Made by a program: the position numbers and the translations under genes. From contig NC_088302.1 of the NCBI RefSeq assembly GCF_032854445.1, positions 31,095,979 to 31,155,978 on the forward strand: a stretch of DNA of 60,000 bases. Reading direction: 5' to 3'. Of this stretch, positions 37,505 through 50,139 are shown piece by piece. The notes beneath the pieces are model-generated. The model was not told the DNA's origin and searched no databases. It was given only the letters and a program-made list of their open reading frames with translations. This DNA is from Liolophura sinensis (taxonomy: Eukaryota; Mollusca; Polyplacophora; Chitonida; Chitonidae). Within the stretch, counting starts at the first letter, position 1; the number at the start of each line of letters is the position of its first letter.

Positions 37505-40011
37505 AGACTATGAATTTGTGGTATATTTTAAATAAGCTTTGGACAGAGACTAATTAGGTTAATTAGCAGTATGGAGTTTACGGCTGCATGTCTTGAGATA
37601 ACAGTCATCTGTCTACATCGCAATTTTTCCTGCTTTTCATATATTTAACATTTTATATTTATTTTTCGATAAATAGATATGCATCTAAACTGGTAAAAAT
37701 TGTTATGGATCATACGCATTTATATTTTCGGAACGTAATATAAGAAAAGGTTTGTGGCAATAGTCATACAGGTCCTGTTGTGTTTTGACAAAGCAGGAGA
37801 TTTGCTGAAGTTCTTGACACGAACATCTGTAATACTCCGCTTTAGATCAGGAAAACATTTGCGCCCCAGAGACGTGGTTGAATACAACTATAACGGTATT
37901 TGTGTCCATGAGACTGACCGTGGCCGTCCTTCTTGTCTGCTATATAAGAAAGTCCGTCATCTGGCCGTCAAATTCATTCGCTGGTTTGTTTTCTCTCCGC
38001 GCCAAGCTCTGTCATCACTGGGCCGTGCCACTGCTGACTGAAACCGAAACAGACAAGCGTCGGCCGTTAGAAAAAAAGAACAAGCAAAGAACGTGAATTG
38101 CTTGAAGCATTCGGGCATGCAGACGTGGTGGGTGCCGTGCAATCTCTGAAGGAGAGATAAGGGTCCGTGGAAAGGGGATCAGGTATCGTTTGTGAGCTCC
38201 GGAGTAGCAAGCTGGAGACTCAAGACCGCCTTTTGTCACTCAGACTGTCACCAAGATCGTAGATTCTGCCAAATTGCAGGGGCTGTCTACCCGCCTCTCT
38301 AATTCCAGCCCTCCTCGTGCTTCTGCTCTGTTCTCTACATCGCCCCATTCCACATATAAAAGGGTTATTTATGGTATACGCACGCTGATTATGTACTCGG
38401 CATTTTTGGAGAGTAGTCTTCCAAGCCTGTGTGTGTCAGTCGTCATGGCGGTTTTTCTAAGCCCACAATGATATTCTCGGCCAGTACGTAGGTCTTTTCT
38501 CGGGTAATAATCCTCCACAAGAATGTTAATGAAGGAATCGCAGACTGTCGTAATGGAAATCTGGGCCTTGTCATTCCTAATCCGGACAGACGCGGTCGAG
38601 TACATCAAACGAGGCCAACAATATTCAACCTTGTCTCTTCTGTTTTTGTTAAGTTCCTTCCAGTTTGTGTCACTTTTATTTGGTTTTGGGCGAAAGCTAC
38701 GCCAATTTTATCAGAAATCTTCGAATTTATGGTTGTATTGTTGACCCAAATTTTCACACCCCTCTTCCTCTTCCTCTCAGTACGGACGTTCTACAAAGGC
38801 AATGGTTTGAACTTGATATGAAGACTGATTATAATAAACGCTTTGTGCAATAGTCTCTTAATCACTTGATTGGTATATGTGTAATACAGGGGTAGTTGTC
38901 CTTAACCGCCAATTCAAGAAAATCCTGACGTGTTTATATGTAAGACGAAGAGTTATACGGATGCGTGATTAGGTGTTTTTCGCGTGTATTTTGGGTTAAA
39001 ATAGTTTGATTTCCACGTTAAATCTGTCAAAATTGGAATTGGAAGAAGACCTGATTTGTTCTTCCTTATTTATGTATATTGAGTCAGTGAATGACTGTGC
39101 CATTTAAGGTGAAATGTATTCCTATGGTTATGTTGATGATGCAAATGCTGAAGTAATGAAATGCTGTATACGCATACATTATAGTTTTTGTATTTCTTAA
39201 TCTTTGTTCGTTGGGCACACACTAAATGGTTCTGGAAGAAGCAGTTACGTCCTATATGCATAATATTTGGCGATGGAACGCCAACATTTGGGCGATTAGA
39301 CACTGGCGTCTTTCAACACTGGCTGCGTATACTATTAACCGCGGTCGAATCACGCTCTGGTTATCAAAAACGACTGTTGAAAACTGCATGGCCAAAGACG
39401 AGTACACATTATCCTAGGGTGTCTGTTCAGCGGAGTAAGGTTTCACCATAAGTTCACTTTTTGAAAATCTGGGCTTGATGGTTCACTGGATTGCCGCGTA
39501 GCGAAGTGTTAAAAGGTTTTCGTCGTCATCAATGTACTGCTCGCCTCTTGTGTAGGTGCACGGTAAATTGGATATGCATGTATAGCAACACAGCTCTAAC
39601 TTATCTGAAACATGGATATGGGGTTGTAGTTTTGAATTTTGGTTGTTTTGTTGGTTAGCGAAATGCTCGAAAGCTGTTTTGCGAAGTGCAATGTATGCAA
39701 TCTAGGATATACATATAAATAGTAGACGTTCAAGTATGCAACCAGAGATGTGTGGTCTTTGAACTATACGAAATGGATCAGAGGAATTAGCTGTTAGAAA
39801 ATATACACAGAGCTGGGGAAGTCATCATAAAGCCGTTCCGTTTAGTCAAAAAAATCATGCCAGTGTTGACAGAGTTACGGGTAACTTGTTCTCAGTGTCC
39901 GGAACACCCGACGGTTCTTCATCTTGTTAATCTATTCCTCAACTTGTGTAACCATGCTGTAAGGCACTGCGGTTATGTCCCTTTGAATTCCACTTCAGTG
40001 CATGCAATCTG

Positions 40012-40014
<3 letters not shown>

Positions 40015-40053
<39 letters not shown>
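40015..40053. repeat. (TA)n microsatellite
   Basis: About 19 TA dinucleotides in unique intron sequence. Confidence 0.95.
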
Positions 40054-40056
<3 letters not shown>

Positions 40057-40399
40057 TTGAAGAAATAGAGAAAGATCTATATATACTACTCGAAACCACA
40101 TTAGCTATAGCTTATTCTGTGGAAAATCCGTTTTAATCCAGCGGGTAAGGTATGAAGATAGCCTTGTTGTGCGTAGAGGCTGTAAAATTGTAAAATTGGT
40201 GGTTTTCAGCGCATAGACGTCGCTGTAAATTGAGTTCTGTACGGCTGATGATTCCAAGGACGTTAACGGAAAGGTTTACGTTAGAATGTTTATGATATAA
40301 GATGGACAGGTGTCTTTTCAAGTCACATGCCTTTTCATGTCCCATCTCTTCTCAGAGTATGCTTAACGTAACACTATTCAGCGCACAGATTAAACAGTA

Positions 40400-40640
40400 A
40401 ACCAAGTTCTGCGCCCCAAGGCCTGATCAGTGGCCACGCGCTGCTGGCTGTTACAGGCGACTCTAAGGCATTTTGGGCCTCTGCATGGTGGACAATTATT
40501 TCTGAAGCACCCTGTACCCTCGAGAAAAGATAGCTAATCCATTACAACAATTACTTTTTGTTATGCTCATCTTAATTTGTCGCTCAATGGAGATTTAAAA
40601 GGCTGAAGTATGGGCTCCCCGGAAACATTAATGGTGTGCT
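40400..40640. promoter_or_regulatory. Candidate conserved enhancer: Otx/homeodomain/Sox-like cluster
   Basis: GCTAATCCATTACAACAATT (40533-40552) packs an Otx-like TAATCC, a homeodomain ATTA and a Sox-like ACAAT within 20 bp. GACAATTATT and ACATTAATGG lie nearby. The tract is unique and non-repetitive. Function is inferred from motif density only. Confidence 0.2.
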
Positions 40641-41269
40641 TGACTTGTGAGAGAGACTGGTGGGCCCCCAAAGCTAACAGACCCCAACAACTGCTTAATC
40701 AGATTCGTGGAGGCTTTCTCTGTATGCTTTCTAACATTATTGTCCTCACTCTAAGCTCTGCCCACAGCCCGCCAAACTTGTTTTTGAACACTGCTGGCAC
40801 CAAGAATTGTTCGTCCTCCCACGGTCTGCTGCACAGACAAAATTAAGAGCAAAAAAAAAAAAAACCGTTGTAGCGTTTTGATTATTTTTGTGCGGCGAAT
40901 AATTAGATAAGTGGTGTTGGCATTAGACGGATTCGCCATCAGCCTCGACAGTCTTCATCACAGTTGTGCAGTCAACCGAGACAAATATGAATCATAATCA
41001 TATATCTGCGGCACGATGAACTCGCCAATTAGTCCCATCAGGACTCATGGATATGGCCTGCTTTGCCAAAACCTCTGTCCAAAAGCCTGGATAAAATTTG
41101 ATTTCCAGCTAAATAGACGTCTTTTGAAGCAATATAACTAACCCCGCTCAGGGAGGCCCAGGCATGAGTTGTATATCCCCCACTAACTCGATTGTACAAA
41201 AAATCGAATGTTTGTGATTGTTGTACCGTTATGAGAAACCTTCAGAATTATGCTGAAATGTGAATTTAT

Positions 41270-41570
41270 GTTTGGGCCTGGCCGTTTGTCTTGTTCTTCT
41301 CTGTAGCTCGCGGAGAGCATGTATAATCAAAGAGCTGCGGAATAAATACATTTGTAAATCCGCCGAGCGCAACTGTTCTCGCTACAGGAAATGCTCATCA
41401 TTTTTAACGCGTCGATGAATTGTTAATAAAAGGCAAGAATTCGTTATGTGTATTCTCTGTCGTATATTTTTAAGCATAGATGAGCTTTTTTTTCTGTAAG
41501 TCATGCATTAGCCCGCGGAGGTTTTAAGCTCTGCATTCTCTGTCGATAGCAGGCATGTGCATGAATATAT
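41270..41570. promoter_or_regulatory. Candidate conserved enhancer with TCF-like site
   Basis: ATAATCAAAGAGCTGCGGAA holds a TCF/LEF-like ATCAAAG. AACGCGTCGATGAATTG and GTCATGCATTAGCCCGCGGA follow. The stretch is unique, with CpG above the local average. Function is inferred. Confidence 0.2.
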
Positions 41571-42369
41571 ATGCTTATTATTAAACTTTGGAATTTGGAA
41601 GAGGAAATTTGTCACAACATGACAAGATACTCAATGATCAACGGGACATAATGAAATATTGAAGCATGGACAGAAATATGCATTGATATACACTTATATA
41701 GTGATACGTGCATGGTTTGCTCGCCCAATAAAACTGATCACCATGTTGCAGTTAAAGCATTTTTTGGGTGTTAAAACAAATAAATGAATAAATAAGTGAT
41801 ACTTTTAAAAATGTATGCAAAGATAATCTGTACCGGTATTTATTATTATACTCAATATTTATTCAATAACTGTAAATAATTTCTTTTACGTAAGAGTCTT
41901 TATACACAAGTAGTATAACTTGTTATATATTTTACATGATATAAAAATATATAAACCATGAACAGGTTTAGCAGTTTTTATTTTAATTTCTAGATGAATA
42001 TGAATGTATTTTGTAACCTTGATCGAAGTTTTACATTTGCATTAGTGCTTTTTACCCATTACTTCTCTAAATAGATTTGTAAAGGGGCTTTCATTTATGA
42101 GTATATTTAGTTTATTTCTTTGAAAATTTATGTTTTGCATGGTTTACATTTGGAAATAAATGACTGCATATTTAAAATAAATCATTTTTTCTTCAGTTCG
42201 ATATATATACAGTGTACTAAACATTGGTATGGATTTGGTAAATCCGGGCGCACTGATGAAGTGATTTTTTTAATTATTTTGTCTTTATTATTATTTTGCG
42301 TTTTGTTTGTGTACCTGCATATTCATTCCATACTTGTACAACTATCGCAGTTCACAATAAGGCATGATG

Positions 42370-42700
42370 GCAGCAGACTCTTTCTGGCCTCTTCACTGAA
42401 GTGGAGAGGTCTTCATCCACTGTTATTGCGCCACACACAGAGCCGCCATCGGGTTTACTAGATCTTGTGTAAGTTTAAGTACGTCGTCGGACACCTCCCG
42501 TCGTTTATGGTTAAGCCAATTCCTGTGTGGTGGCTGCTTACAGAGGAGTTCACTTTGACGTTATTGTCTGCTTCGCTTTGAAGGATGATACACGACACAC
42601 GGGCCCTCATCAGAGCCCGCAATGGGCCCTGGGGGCATGCGCCATGATTCGCGAGGACGGACGACGCATGAATGTAGTAACCGTTTACCTAGTCAGATAA
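42370..42700. promoter_or_regulatory. CpG-richer unique tract
   Basis: It contains GGGCCCTCATCAGAGCCCGC and AATGGGCCCTGGGGGCATGC, which can form short hairpins, among many CpG. No reading frame of note is present. It could be regulatory. Confidence 0.18.
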
Positions 42701-43039
42701 CGTAATAAACTGCGGCATGGGTGAAGATTTGATCGTAGTAACTGGGGTTAAATCTCAAAGACCTCTGACGGGTGATATAAAATATATATACAGGTGTGGA
42801 TGAAAAACAACAACAACAACGTTGGTTTTGGAGCTGTTGGTATTTTGATGTATACTTGGGTTCATTTATTCTTGAAGCTGCTATATATACCTACTCAAAA
42901 GAAATAACGTGGGTAATACAACTGTACTGCTAAATGATAAGAAAATATTAACCCACAATATAGGCATATATATATATGACAGTTGAAATACAATAATGTG
43001 GAATTTCATGTATATGTATGTAGGTTTGCAAAAAGGTTG

Positions 43040-43210
43040 TTACGTGAATGTAGAGAGAGGGTGCTTTGGGGTTTGCATATTAATGAGCCACGGGTGAACG
43101 AGAGAATGGTGAAAAGCTCTAAATCAAATCACATCGGCCTTTGAGTTGTGAGAAAACAGAGGTGCAGGTCAGACCGAGGCCGAAAGTGCTCACTTTCAGG
43201 TGAAAAACAA
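43040..43210. promoter_or_regulatory. Candidate POU/homeodomain enhancer
   Basis: TTTGCATATTAATGAG (43072-43087) joins a POU octamer-like TTTGCAT to a homeodomain-like TTAAT. A perfect inverted repeat GAAAGTG-CT-CACTTTC lies at 43182-43197. Function is inferred. Confidence 0.22.
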
Positions 43211-43730
43211 CACTTCAGATTAAATTGCTTCAGGCCTAGTGAAGTCTTTGTTATCGTTTAATCTCATTGCTTATAGAAGATTTAAAAAAGAATAACCGGT
43301 TTGAAAATGGAACAAGTATATCTTCTCTTTCGGCGCCATGATCTTTTTTTCGTCTGACGCTTGACCTTTGAAAAGGCGCGAAGGCAATATGTACCTTCAC
43401 ACGTTAGAGATGTTCCCGTTTTCTCACTGACACGACGGAATTACTTTATGATCGATGTCTGTGATCCATTTAATCCTTGTAGCGAAAATCACATGATACC
43501 TCATGTTTTGAATCACATGCACATGCAAGCATATTTGTCTATTTATAACGTTTTACAGTTGCCATGGATACAGGGTTAATAGGCATGCACGCCCTTACCT
43601 GAACTGATCTATTGTTAGATAATATTTTGATAATAATTTCATCGTTTGCAGTGGCTGATTATAACGCAGCTTGATATCTGATAAGAGCTTCCCAATTTTT
43701 ATAGTATGTGTATATTTATTTTTGATCATA

Positions 43731-43815
43731 CGCAACACGTACTCAAGAATTTTCCACTTATATAATATCACGGCCGTCAGGTTTATCGGTGGATAAAACG
43801 AACATGTCCTGAGTA
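43731..43815 (-). mobile_element. Eroded SINE fragment, family 1
   Basis: ACACGTACTCAAGAATTTTCCACTTATATAA resembles the reversed 3' half of the family 1 element (quoted in pieces: CGTACTCAAGAATTTT, CCACTTATAT). A diverged GGTTTATCGGTGGATAAAAC follows where GGTGGGAGGAAACC is expected. Confidence 0.55.
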
Positions 43816-44539
43816 AACCATCGTTTTTCGCTGTGCAGGCTGACAAACCTCTATAAGAGGATGCATAAATACGATCACGTGGATTCAGTCTTACATCCCT
43901 GTATATTTGTTTTAATTCAGGAATACAATTGTGTTAACAATAAAATTAACGGAATCGTAGAGTAACACATAGTTATAATTGGAACGAACACAAAAAAACG
44001 AGTTTCTTCTAGCACCCAATCGATCAATCAACTAACAAAATTCCCCGTGAATTTTTTTTTTGTTACCTTGACAAATTATCTCCATAGCTGTCGGATGGTG
44101 GGAATATTTATTGTTGTGGCGAGCATAAAAGCATACAGTGGCATTTGCGCACATGATGGTATTGTTATATGGAATAACAAACTTCTAGACTCTGGTGTTC
44201 CGTTAAATCTGAGGCTCATACACCTGTCAGGCAGTGTTAAGACTTTTGTATTATAGGATGATTTGAAAAAATACACATTCGCCTGACCTGTAGTGAAAGG
44301 AAAGCTTTTATATATGCATTTATTAATTATCTTGATAGGAATGAAGAACCGTCATACATGTAATGTAAAAGACTGTGTTATTGATGCTTTGCCGATGTTT
44401 GTTTTTTCGTATTAATTCAAATAACACATATTTATTTATTATATACATACAAAAACAATGTCAGTTCAACTGCATTCATTAAACATGTGCCTGAATATTT
44501 TTTTTGTCTGTATGCTCATTATCCACCAGAGTTCAGACT

Positions 44540-44812
44540 AGCAGACTAGCAGATTTGTATTAGGGTGTACATGCACGCACGATTATGGGACATTTTCAGG
44601 CCAGCAGATTTGTATTGAGGTGTGCATGCACGCACGATTATGGGACATTTTCAGGCAAGCAGATTTGTATTGAGGTGTGCATGCACGCACGATTATGGGA
44701 CATTTTCAGGCAAGCAGATTTGTATTGAGGTGTGCATGCACGCACGATTATGGGACATTTTCAGGCAAGCAGATTTGTATTGAGGTGTGCATGCACTCGG
44801 GATTATGGAACA
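44540..44812. repeat. 55-bp minisatellite, about five copies
   Basis: The unit contains GCAGATTTGTATTGAGGTGT then GCATGCACGCACGATTATGG. Copies start about every 55 bp and differ by only a few bases. Each has the perfect palindrome GTGCATGCAC and an alternating purine-pyrimidine run. Confidence 0.95.
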
Positions 44813-45769
44813 AATATACAGGATACATCTGCACAGGGAAAATGGATTAATGACATCCTCGCTGATTTTATTCACAGACGCGGATACATAGTTTCCGTAT
44901 AAAAAGTCAGTCGTTATTGATTGTATATGTAGCGGTATTGTATTGTTTGTACATGTAAATTATAGGACATGCAGACATGTGGCTGTTTAATCCTATTATA
45001 CTTAAATAGCAAATTTTTTCCCCCACGTTCTTCAAAGTGTTTAACGTTATACATTTGACTTCACTCACACGCGTCGTCTATAAATAGTCAGGCTTTGATG
45101 ATATTAGTACTGATGCTTAAACCACGGCCCTTTACCTTAGCGGTTTTGTTCGGGTCCTTTGATGTTTACCTGCGACAGTTGAACATGTAATGAGTTGACA
45201 TACCTGTAGTCTCAGGTGGTCTCTTCATCGGTGAACCGGGAATCAAAGGGTAGTCTGTTGTTTTTTTTTTATATTTTCTTACTGTGTTTTGTTTTTATTT
45301 ATTTTTCGGTAAATTGAAGTAGCCCAGAGTTCTTTTTTACAGAAGCAGAGCGGTAAGAATTAAAAGGAAAGAAATAATCACTTTCGGCTTGCGTTTTTTC
45401 TGCATGCTCTCATCACCTAAATGTTAAAAAGGAATGTTACATGTACTCGTTCGTAATAATTTCAAAAATGAATTTAAAAAATATGATATGATTATTAAAA
45501 CCAATTTTTATTCTCTGAAGATTTTTCATCCCCCATCAAGTATCCCTATCCGGCGGGATAGGTTTTTGTGAGCAAAATGTCCTCTGAAAACAAGATGTCA
45601 GACAGGGACTACCGAATGCACTGTTAAAGAGAGTAGAGGCAAACTTAAGGAGTTGAATTAGAGTGTACACATGCATGTATGCATGGTGGCATTTGTAGTA
45701 AGGCCTGTGGTATAATTACATTTTGCATGTAGAAGGAGGATATTGAGCAGAGCATGCCCCTATAGCTGG

Positions 45770-45829
45770 TATATAAAAGCGGTCGCGTGAGCATTTTATG
45801 TTCGTCACTGGGAAAAAAATGGATCCGCG
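45770..45829 (+). promoter_or_regulatory. TATA-type core promoter candidate inside the giant intron
   Basis: TATAAAAG at 45772-45779 is followed, 35 bp on, by an initiator-like TCACT (A at 45807). A CpG-rich stretch lies at 45840-46110. The first ATG at 45829 opens only 15 codons, so any transcript would be non-coding or spliced. TATA-like matches are common in AT-rich sequence; the spacing and the CpG island are the reasons for listing it. Confidence 0.3.
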
Positions 45830-45839
45830 GTTTTTGGGA

Positions 45840-46110
45840 TATACTGGTGTTTTCTCATTTCGTTGATGGGGCCTAGAACGGCAGCGATTCCACTCAACCT
45901 CCCGGGGATACCTCCCCCGGCTTGGAGCCGTTGCAGCATCTGGTCGTCTGTCGGCTCTCATTTGAGGGGAGGGACGCGAGCCCGGCCCCCTCTTCCCCGA
46001 CCTTTCGTGTGGCCCGCAATTATTGTAAAATCTATTAGTTTCTAGGAGAGGTAAATCGAGCCGCATATCGGCTATCAGTGTCTCTCGTCTTTCCCTGTTA
46101 CAAGGGAGCA
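45840..46110. other. CpG-rich island 1
   Basis: This GC- and CpG-rich stretch (for example CCTCCCGGGGATACCTCCCC and GGACGCGAGCCCGGCCCC) contrasts with the surrounding AT-rich intron. It carries the longest frame of the giant intron, 131 codons on the minus strand (45716-46111), Arg-rich and unlike any family I know. Such a frame is expected by chance in GC-rich sequence. Confidence 0.5.
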
Positions 46111-46560
46111 ATACGAAGGGCTGGGCAATTTACCCATAGACCACAAGGCCGTAACTTCTGTCCAAAGAGCGGATCAAACCCATTTGTTTTCCATTCGGAA
46201 GAGGCATGGAATGGGGTGGAACTCACAGTTTAGGCCTATATACAGTAGAGTGTCAGCTTTCCGTTATTTCTCACCCCGTAATGCTATTAAGTAACGTAAT
46301 TCTGTGTGTGTAGTGATATATTTTCCAACATGTATGAGATTTTTAGCAAAATATCTTTGAGTGTAATGACAACATCAGACAATATATTTTCCGAAATACA
46401 GTCTGTAGACTAATTTGCATATTTTACCTAATATTATGCCTTTTGTGTGATAATGTAAGTAATATTTCTGTAAAAAATGAGATGTTATGAACAACGCCAA
46501 GCCCCAGTTATAAAAACAAAAGTATTTTGTTAAAATAACATAACGAGTCTGTCATATCTA

Positions 46561-46658
46561 TAACCCGGTTTCCTCCCACCATAATGCTGGCCGCCGTCGT
46601 ATAAGTGAAATATTCTTGAGTACTGCGTAAAACACCAATCAAATAAATATATAAATAA
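46561..46658 (+). mobile_element. SINE 3' fragment, family 1
   Basis: CCGGTTTCCTCCCACCATAA to GCGTAAAACACCAATCAAAT is highly similar to the copy at 15528. It is 5' truncated, and no clear target duplication is seen. It sits between the two CpG-rich islands. Confidence 0.92.
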
Positions 46659-46740
46659 CTGTACATTTGACCTCTCTGCAAAATTGCAAGGATTCACATT
46701 ACTTTATAGCTTTTTTTTGAGTATTTAGTTTTTACCTCTA

Positions 46741-47120
46741 GTACTCTTTGTGTTCAGTTGATCTACAATGACGAGCGAGACCCAGGTGTAGCTCGGCCTA
46801 AAACAATTTCACGCTGTCTTCGTGATGTGTAAAAGACCATAGAAATTTATGCTGGGGTCGCCGGTCAGGAACTCTCCCCTCGGTCGACAGTTTGTTCTGG
46901 GCCAGTAGAGCGAGGATAATTCTCGCCCTTGTCTTTGGCGGATCGGATATTACGTGGCGGTTTTTACAGCGGTTGACATGGCCCTAGGCGGATTCGATGT
47001 GACACCCGACCGAGAGCTTTTATCCCGCCCTCGCGACGATATATTGAGGATTTCTCCGGGTGCCCTTGCCGAGACTGCATGAGACTGTCGCGACGCTCCG
47101 AGATGGGACGGATTGATAAC
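46741..47120. promoter_or_regulatory. CpG-rich island 2
   Basis: About 30 CpG occur in under 400 bp, several times the density of the upstream introns. There is a short plus-strand open stretch (about 68 codons ending TGA near 47081, including DVTPDRELLSRPRDD) that I do not recognise. It may be an unmethylated regulatory element or promoter. The coding reading is weak. Confidence 0.35.
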
Positions 47121-48479
47121 ATTAACACTTCTTACACTATTATCCTATCTTCTATTGCCCCCTTATTTTCACAGCGGCTTTGATGTGGCACCAAATTGTT
47201 ACGTTTACAACCTGTCAAATTGGCAGGATATACTAGAGGGTTGCCCTCCGGATTGTGCGTATACAAACAGTTCTTTCAGAACGTTTTGTATGTCGTGTTT
47301 TTGACTTGCCTTGTCTTGATGCGAGCTTGTGGGCGGCTGCCATGGCTTTGGTGGGAGAATACGAGCTCCTGCTCACCCCGGGATCATAAACGTCCTTCCT
47401 TTTCACATTTATGTCTGTGGATATCTTTAGTGTCTGTCGTCATTAGAGTTGCGCCCGTATCTGAGTCCACGAAGGTGGATGTCGGAGAAGCCTCGCTCGT
47501 TGTTCTCCATTTATATCTGTCCATGGTGATTCATGTGTTTCACTTTATTTGTGATAAATAACATCGTTTCATTTCTTCACTTTTCATAATTATGTTTCGT
47601 TTGGAAATGAACTATTTTGCCCTAAATCTTATAATTAAATATGCCCTTATGAGTATTGTTAAGAGTACGGATTTGAAACTAAAATGTCGACTTTTTTTTG
47701 TTTCAGCTTTGAAATAAAGAATAAATTGACTGTTTGTGCGTGCGACAAAGTATGGTTATAATTAACCCTTGTCTGGTGTTGGTTGAATTCCCGTTGGTTC
47801 TCACTTTGGGTATCACATCCACAGCTTGGTTTCATTCAGGCCTTGGAGATGCAATCCCCTAGTGTGTTCTTGGTTTCCATAAGCCAAGACCTTCTGTAGA
47901 CGTCTCTTGTCAATAATGTCTCAGTTTCTTTCATTATCTGCATCTTTTTGTGTTAGCATTACGCTGCACGTTCTCCTCCTTCAGCATGCAAGGGCAACAC
48001 CATCGTGTTGTAATTCATACCACACACGATAAAGAAACCCCAAACCTTTGGACATTGCTTGATGGTCCTTTGTGGCATCAGCTGTTGGCAGCGATATAAT
48101 GGTTGTCAGATGTGTAGGTTAGTTTACAATATATTTCATACGTGCAGCGGTAATTTTAGTTTAATTTGCCGTATCTCTTGGACACATCCGCTTTTGCTGT
48201 CTTAATAAACCAAGGAAATCCTTCTTTACTGTTACCCAAGCTAGCTTATAATACGGATAGTCAAACTTGTATATGTATGTATATAAATGTTATAATTTAT
48301 ACGAGTCAAGAAGTGAGAGTGCAAAGTTATGTTAAGTTTATTTTCGAATAGACAACATGTGATAGTGGCTGTGCAGACGGAGCCCATTGGAGTTCGGATG
48401 GGATTGTTTTGACTTAACAGAGTACAGTTTGGCTGTTGGACGGCCGGCCTTGCTGGCTGTGTGTTTAATACGGACATAA

Positions 48480-48800
48480 TTGCCAGTGACACAGGCGGAG
48501 ACAACCAGCGATAAGCGCCATTCCGTGCCCGACCAATGACATATTACAGAACTAATGGCTCCAGGTCTATCGCAACTCTTAATTTAATTACATTGACTGA
48601 GGCACAAGAACAAAGCCGTCGAGTTTATCGTTTCTCAAAAGATTTATATCGTAATGAAAAATATGTTTGGAAAATCTAATAATGTTGTCGCCAATTTTCG
48701 TGCTCGCCTTTTAAGAGAAAATTCGGATTAAGGCCCTATACATTAATTACTTAAAAGCAAAGAATCATTTTGCGGGAAAGTACAGAGGGCTTCGCCATTC
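48480..48800. promoter_or_regulatory. Candidate homeodomain/Sox enhancer
   Basis: TTAATTTAATTACATTGACT (48579-48598), AGAACAAAGCC (Sox-like) and ATTAATTACTTAAAAG occur in unique sequence. Function is inferred. Confidence 0.2.
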
Positions 48801-49931
48801 CGGGTTAATGTGTTCTCATAAGCCGGTCTGTCAGGCAAACACTTCCAACGGCAGCAGAAACGCCCTCTTGTTTCCTACACTGTACGTTTAACGTGCTAAT
48901 AACGTGCACTCTAAGACGAGCGCTGCATGATAAGCCAAGAAGTTACATCTATGCACACACCTCACGGTGTGTAATAGGATGCGTGTTGTCACAGAGAGGG
49001 GTTTGTGCTTTAGCTAGTCATTTTGTAAGGCTCATTGGAATCCATATAAGATATGACAGTACATGAAAGGATGAGAAGTACTGCGCGGATAGATAGACAC
49101 GTGTATATATAAGTGTATAATGTGTCATAGTAATCAGAGTTTCGACTTTCTCTTGAACACCGCCTTCAGGCCATCATGAGCTGAAGCGCTGTAAGTGTAC
49201 GCAGTTATGTGTGTTTGTGATTGTATATATAGTCAAATGTAAAGTATGTCAAATGTATGTATTTCCCAGTCTTTGCACTTTTTTTCGTCATAAATACATC
49301 ACATTTGTGATTAAATTTCAGGATACAATGAACAGCTTTGCCTTGCAAAAGAGTCATATACATTTATATTTAGGATTTTTTTTTCATTCTGTGCTTTGCC
49401 GTAATCTTTATACGTGTAAATTAGAACAGGCGTTTCCTGCTTGAAGGGCCTTTTGCGGATTATCCGGTAATAATCGTAGCGACATTGTACGTGTTGTGCA
49501 TCTTATAGAGATGCTATCGCTGGGTCAGCCAGCTGTATCCAGCCTCGAGGAAACAGCCGTAATAACATGGCGGCTAACAGATATACAGCGTGTATTTGAC
49601 CGGATACACAAGACTTACTCAATGCCCATATACCTTATTATGTCTTACAAACATGTCGCACCGAAAGTTCTCTCTTTATATATATATATTACTTTTTTCT
49701 TTTCTCTCTCTTTTTTGATTGCCTTGGCTTTGCACTTTAATTGTGACGCCCGAAATCAGTAATGCAATAGGAAGTAGATGTCATTCAAACCATAAAGGGT
49801 TTTTTGGGTTAACTATGTGCCGGTTTGTTTTTGTCCTACGAGAAATTAACCCCCTTATTGCATTCTGTTTCCGTGGACTTCATGTTGATTTCGTTGTCGT
49901 CTGTAACTTTGAAGGAACCGAAATGGCTTGA

Positions 49932-50032
49932 TATGGCAAGGAGATTTCTCTTCATGTAAAATATTCATCGTCAGAAGTGTGCCATAGCAAGGAGAGGTTT
50001 CTCTTCATGTAAAGTATGCATCATCGTCTGCC
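49932..50032. repeat. About 50-bp direct duplication
   Basis: GCAAGGAGATTTCTCTTCAT and GCAAGGAGAGGTTTCTCTTC begin two diverged copies running through GTAAA(A/G)TAT.CATC.TCGTC. Confidence 0.7.
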
Positions 50033-50139
50033 GTTGTCATCAATCGTTTCAGAACTGTCCCGGAACCGTTATATGTTCCTGCAGATCCTCTGTTGAACGG
50101 AGGGACATTTTATGCAAATCCACGCTTTTTGAAAGGGAT

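Noticed and set aside
37940-38365. TATATAAG and TATAAAAGG motifs as promoters
   Set aside because: They are single motifs in AT-rich sequence without an initiator or CpG island nearby. They are too common to support a call.
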